Source of the DNA: an uncultured Caulobacterales bacterium
GTDB lineage: Bacteria > Pseudomonadota > Alphaproteobacteria > Caulobacterales > Caulobacteraceae
NCBI GenBank assembly: GCA_903900155.1
Contig: CAIUMD010000009.1
Span: 1 to 64,000, forward strand
Direction: 5' to 3'
Length of the DNA stretch: 64,000 nt
A program made the translations under genes and the position numbers. Positions 62,140 to 64,000 of this stretch are shown in pieces. The notes beneath the pieces were generated by a model. That model was not told the DNA's origin and searched no databases. It saw only the letters and a list, made by a program, of their open reading frames with translations. The number at the start of each line of letters is the position of its first letter. The first letter of the stretch is position 1.

Positions 62140-63924
62140 ATGAAGCAGTTCTTCCTGACCGTCGCCGGCGTTTTCGTCGGCCTTCTTCTGTTCGTGGTCG
62201 GAGTGCCCTTCCTGCTGATCGTGATGGCCGCCGGCGCCGCCCGCCCCGCGCCCGTCCCGACCCACACCGTGCTGCAGTTGGACCTGCGCGACAGCCTGAC
62301 CGACCAGGAGCCCAAAAGCCCGTTCGCGACCTTCGGCGGCGGCGGGAACTCGGTGATGTCGGTCATCGAGACGCTGCGCCGCGCCGAGAAGGACGACAAG
62401 GTCGAGAGCCTGCTGGTGCGCCTGCCCGAGGGCGGTCTCGCCCCGGCGACCGCCGACGAACTGCGCCTGGCCTTCAAGCACTTCCGCGAGGTCGGCAAGA
62501 AGCCGATCTACGCCCACAGCCAGGGCCTTTATCCCTCTGGCATGGTCACCTCGACCTATATGCTGGGCGCGGCGACCAGCGAGTTCTGGATGCAGCCTGA
62601 CAGCAGCTTCCAGGCCGTCGGCGTCTCGACCGAGGCGATGTTCTTCAAGCGCTTCTTCGACAAGTACGGGGTCAAGGCCGAGTACGAGCAGCGCTACGAA
62701 TACAAAAACGCCGTGAACCCCTATCTCTATAGCGACTATACTCCGGCCCACCGGGAATCGACGCTGTCTTGGATGGGCTCGGTCTATCGCACCGCCCTGA
62801 CCAGCGCCGCCGTCGACCGCAAGCGCGACCCGGCCCTGCTGATCAAGACGCTGGAGGACGGCCCCTACAGCGCCCAGGAAGCGCAAGGAAACGGCCTGAT
62901 CGACAAAGTCGGTCAGGTCAGCGACATCCAGGCTTTCGCCCTGGGCAAGGCCGGCAAGGGCGCCAAGCTGGTCGACTTCGACGACTATGCCAGCCGCTCC
63001 AAGTCGACGCCGGCCAAGACCGGCCCGGCCATCGCCGTGATCGGCGCCGAGGGCGCGATCGTCACCGGCGCGGGCGGCGGCGGCTCGCCGTTCGGCGGCG
63101 ACAGCAACGTCTATTCCGACGAAGTGGCCAAGGCCTTCAAGGACGCGGCCGACGACAAGGACGTCAAGGCGATCGTCTTCCGCGTCTCCTCGCCCGGGGG
63201 TTCGGACACCGCCTCGGAGCAGATCCTGGCGGCCATGAAGAGCGCCAAGGCGGCCGGTAAGCCCGTCGTGGTCAGTATGGGCACGTACGCGGCCTCGGGC
63301 GGCTACTGGATCTCCAGCCAGGCCGATTCGATCGTGGCCGAGCCCTCGACCCTGACCGGTTCGATCGGCGTCTATGGCGGCAAGTTCGCCATCGGCGAAG
63401 CCCTGTCGCGCTTCGGCGTCGACACCAAGGACCTGTACGTCGGCGGCGCCTATTCGGAAGCGTTCGGTTCGGCCGAGGGCTTCACGCCCGAGCAGCGCGC
63501 CAAGTTCGCCGGCTGGATGGACCGCATCTATGCCGGCTTCGTCGCCAGAGTGGCCGAGGGCCGCAAGCTGCCGCCCGAGCGCGTGCGCGAGATCGCCAAG
63601 GGCCGCGTCTGGACCGGCGAGCAGGCCAAGCAGCTGGGCCTGGTGGACCAGCTGGGCGGCTTCTACGACGCCGTCGACAAGGCCAAGTCGCTGGCCAAGC
63701 TGAAGGACGACGTGCGCCTCAAGCGCATGGACGGCGCCAAGTCGCCGTTCGAGGCCTTCGAGCGCTTCCTGGGAATCTCCGAGACCTCGGCCAGGACCCT
63801 GGCGGCCGCCGCCTGGGTGATGGGCGATCCGCGCTCGCAGGCGATCCTGGACGAGATGGCCCACGCCCGCCTGCGCGCCGCCCCCGGCGGGGCCTCGGTG
63901 CTGGCCGATACGCCGGTGCGGTAG
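62140..63924 (+). CDS. sppA: Signal peptide peptidase SppA, 67-kDa type
   Basis: Membrane serine protease of 594 residues that degrades signal peptides after cleavage. A single N-terminal membrane anchor (about residues 4-33) precedes two tandem S49 domains. As in the E. coli enzyme, the catalytic Lys is in the first domain (Lys189, YEYKNAVNP) and the Ser in the second (Ser386, YAASGGYW), with [13 protein letters not shown] upstream. The ATG at 62140 was chosen because the anchor starts there ([10 protein letters not shown]). A terminator follows. Confidence 0.95.
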   Translation: MKQFFLTVAGVFVGLLLFVVGVPFLLIVMAAGAARPAPVPTHTVLQLDLRDSLTDQEPKSPFATFGGGGNSVMSVIETLRRAEKDDKVESLLVRLPEGGLAPATADELRLAFKHFREVGKKPIYAHSQGLYPSGMVTSTYMLGAATSEFWMQPDSSFQAVGVSTEAMFFKRFFDKYGVKAEYEQRYEYKNAVNPYLYSDYTPAHRESTLSWMGSVYRTALTSAAVDRKRDPALLIKTLEDGPYSAQEAQGNGLIDKVGQVSDIQAFALGKAGKGAKLVDFDDYASRSKSTPAKTGPAIAVIGAEGAIVTGAGGGGSPFGGDSNVYSDEVAKAFKDAADDKDVKAIVFRVSSPGGSDTASEQILAAMKSAKAAGKPVVVSMGTYAASGGYWISSQADSIVAEPSTLTGSIGVYGGKFAIGEALSRFGVDTKDLYVGGAYSEAFGSAEGFTPEQRAKFAGWMDRIYAGFVARVAEGRKLPPERVREIAKGRVWTGEQAKQLGLVDQLGGFYDAVDKAKSLAKLKDDVRLKRMDGAKSPFEAFERFLGISETSARTLAAAAWVMGDPRSQAILDEMAHARLRAAPGGASVLADTPVR

Positions 63925-63945
63925 GGGGTCTATATAAGAGACGAG

Positions 63946-63979
63946 AAGGCCGCTCAGGGGCTCCTTGGGCGGCCTTTTT
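63946..63979 (+). terminator. Rho-independent terminator of sppA
   Basis: AAGGCCGC (63946-63953) pairs with GCGGCCTT (63969-63976) around a 15-base loop, and the T-run extends to 63979. It ends the sppA transcript. Confidence 0.85.
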
Positions 63980-64000
63980 GCTGGGCGCCCCCGCGGACAA

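Noticed and set aside
63719-64000. Minus-strand frame at the right edge
   Set aside because: Pro/Arg/Ser-rich shadow of the sppA 3' end and terminator, with no recognisable content; it also runs off the window.

Overview
This is a GC-rich (roughly two-thirds G+C), densely packed chromosomal window from an alphaproteobacterium, almost certainly Caulobacter or a close relative. The evidence is two MucR/Ros zinc-finger regulators, a perfect CtrA-type box (TTAA-N7-TTAA) between divergent flagellar operons, a tight cluster of GANTC (CcrM) sites in front of a PAS-domain gene, large TonB-dependent receptors (TBDRs) beside flavin-dependent halogenase homologues, and frequent GTG/TTG starts and 4-bp gene overlaps. 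I see no prophage, complete insertion sequence or CRISPR array. Several families of roughly 75-110 bp palindromic intergenic repeats are scattered through the window.

Layout. 0-9 kb, minus strand: an MFS transporter, then an ECF sigma factor, a FecR anti-sigma factor, a TBDR with an N-terminal STN signalling domain and gamma-glutamyltranspeptidase; a periplasmic cyclophilin follows on the plus strand. 9.5-21 kb: a carbohydrate-utilisation locus with two halogenase-family flavoenzymes and a TBDR on the minus strand, divergent from a LacI regulator and a GH3 glycosidase, then a galactose 1-dehydrogenase-like gene. 21-26 kb: acyl-CoA synthetase, copper resistance copAB, a YbaK deacylase and a CAT-anticodon tRNA. 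26-33.6 kb: a complete histidine-utilisation region, hutC-hutF divergent from hutI-H-G-U, with two overlapping palindromes between the arms. It converges on an osmoprotectant-type ABC transporter (33.6-35.9 kb) whose permease is fused to its binding protein.

36-45 kb: a small membrane protein, lipocalin and cyclopropane-fatty-acid-synthase-like genes, the flagellar rod genes fliE-flgC-flgB divergent from export genes fliO-fliP, a PfkB kinase, a three-gene membrane/winged-helix operon, a PAS protein, the first mucR and a DUF2336 protein. 45-51 kb: a lipid or terpenoid catabolism module (crotonase and P450 divergent from a GMC oxidoreductase and an acyl-CoA ligase). 50.8-54 kb: a nucleotidyltransferase-fold gene preceded by a perfect 12-bp inverted repeat, then DUF4180, mntH and a MaoC hydratase. 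54-64 kb: csbD, a trypsin-like protease, oligopeptidase B, an acetyltransferase, a hybrid histidine kinase, the second mucR, tRNA-Gln, tRNA-Pro and sppA.

The least-explained signals are the operator-like inverted repeat of the nucleotidyltransferase gene, the GANTC cluster upstream of the PAS gene, the inverted repeat in the leader of the second mucR, and the TBDR-halogenase-LacI locus with its candidate operator. All functions are read from sequence motifs; no database search was run.
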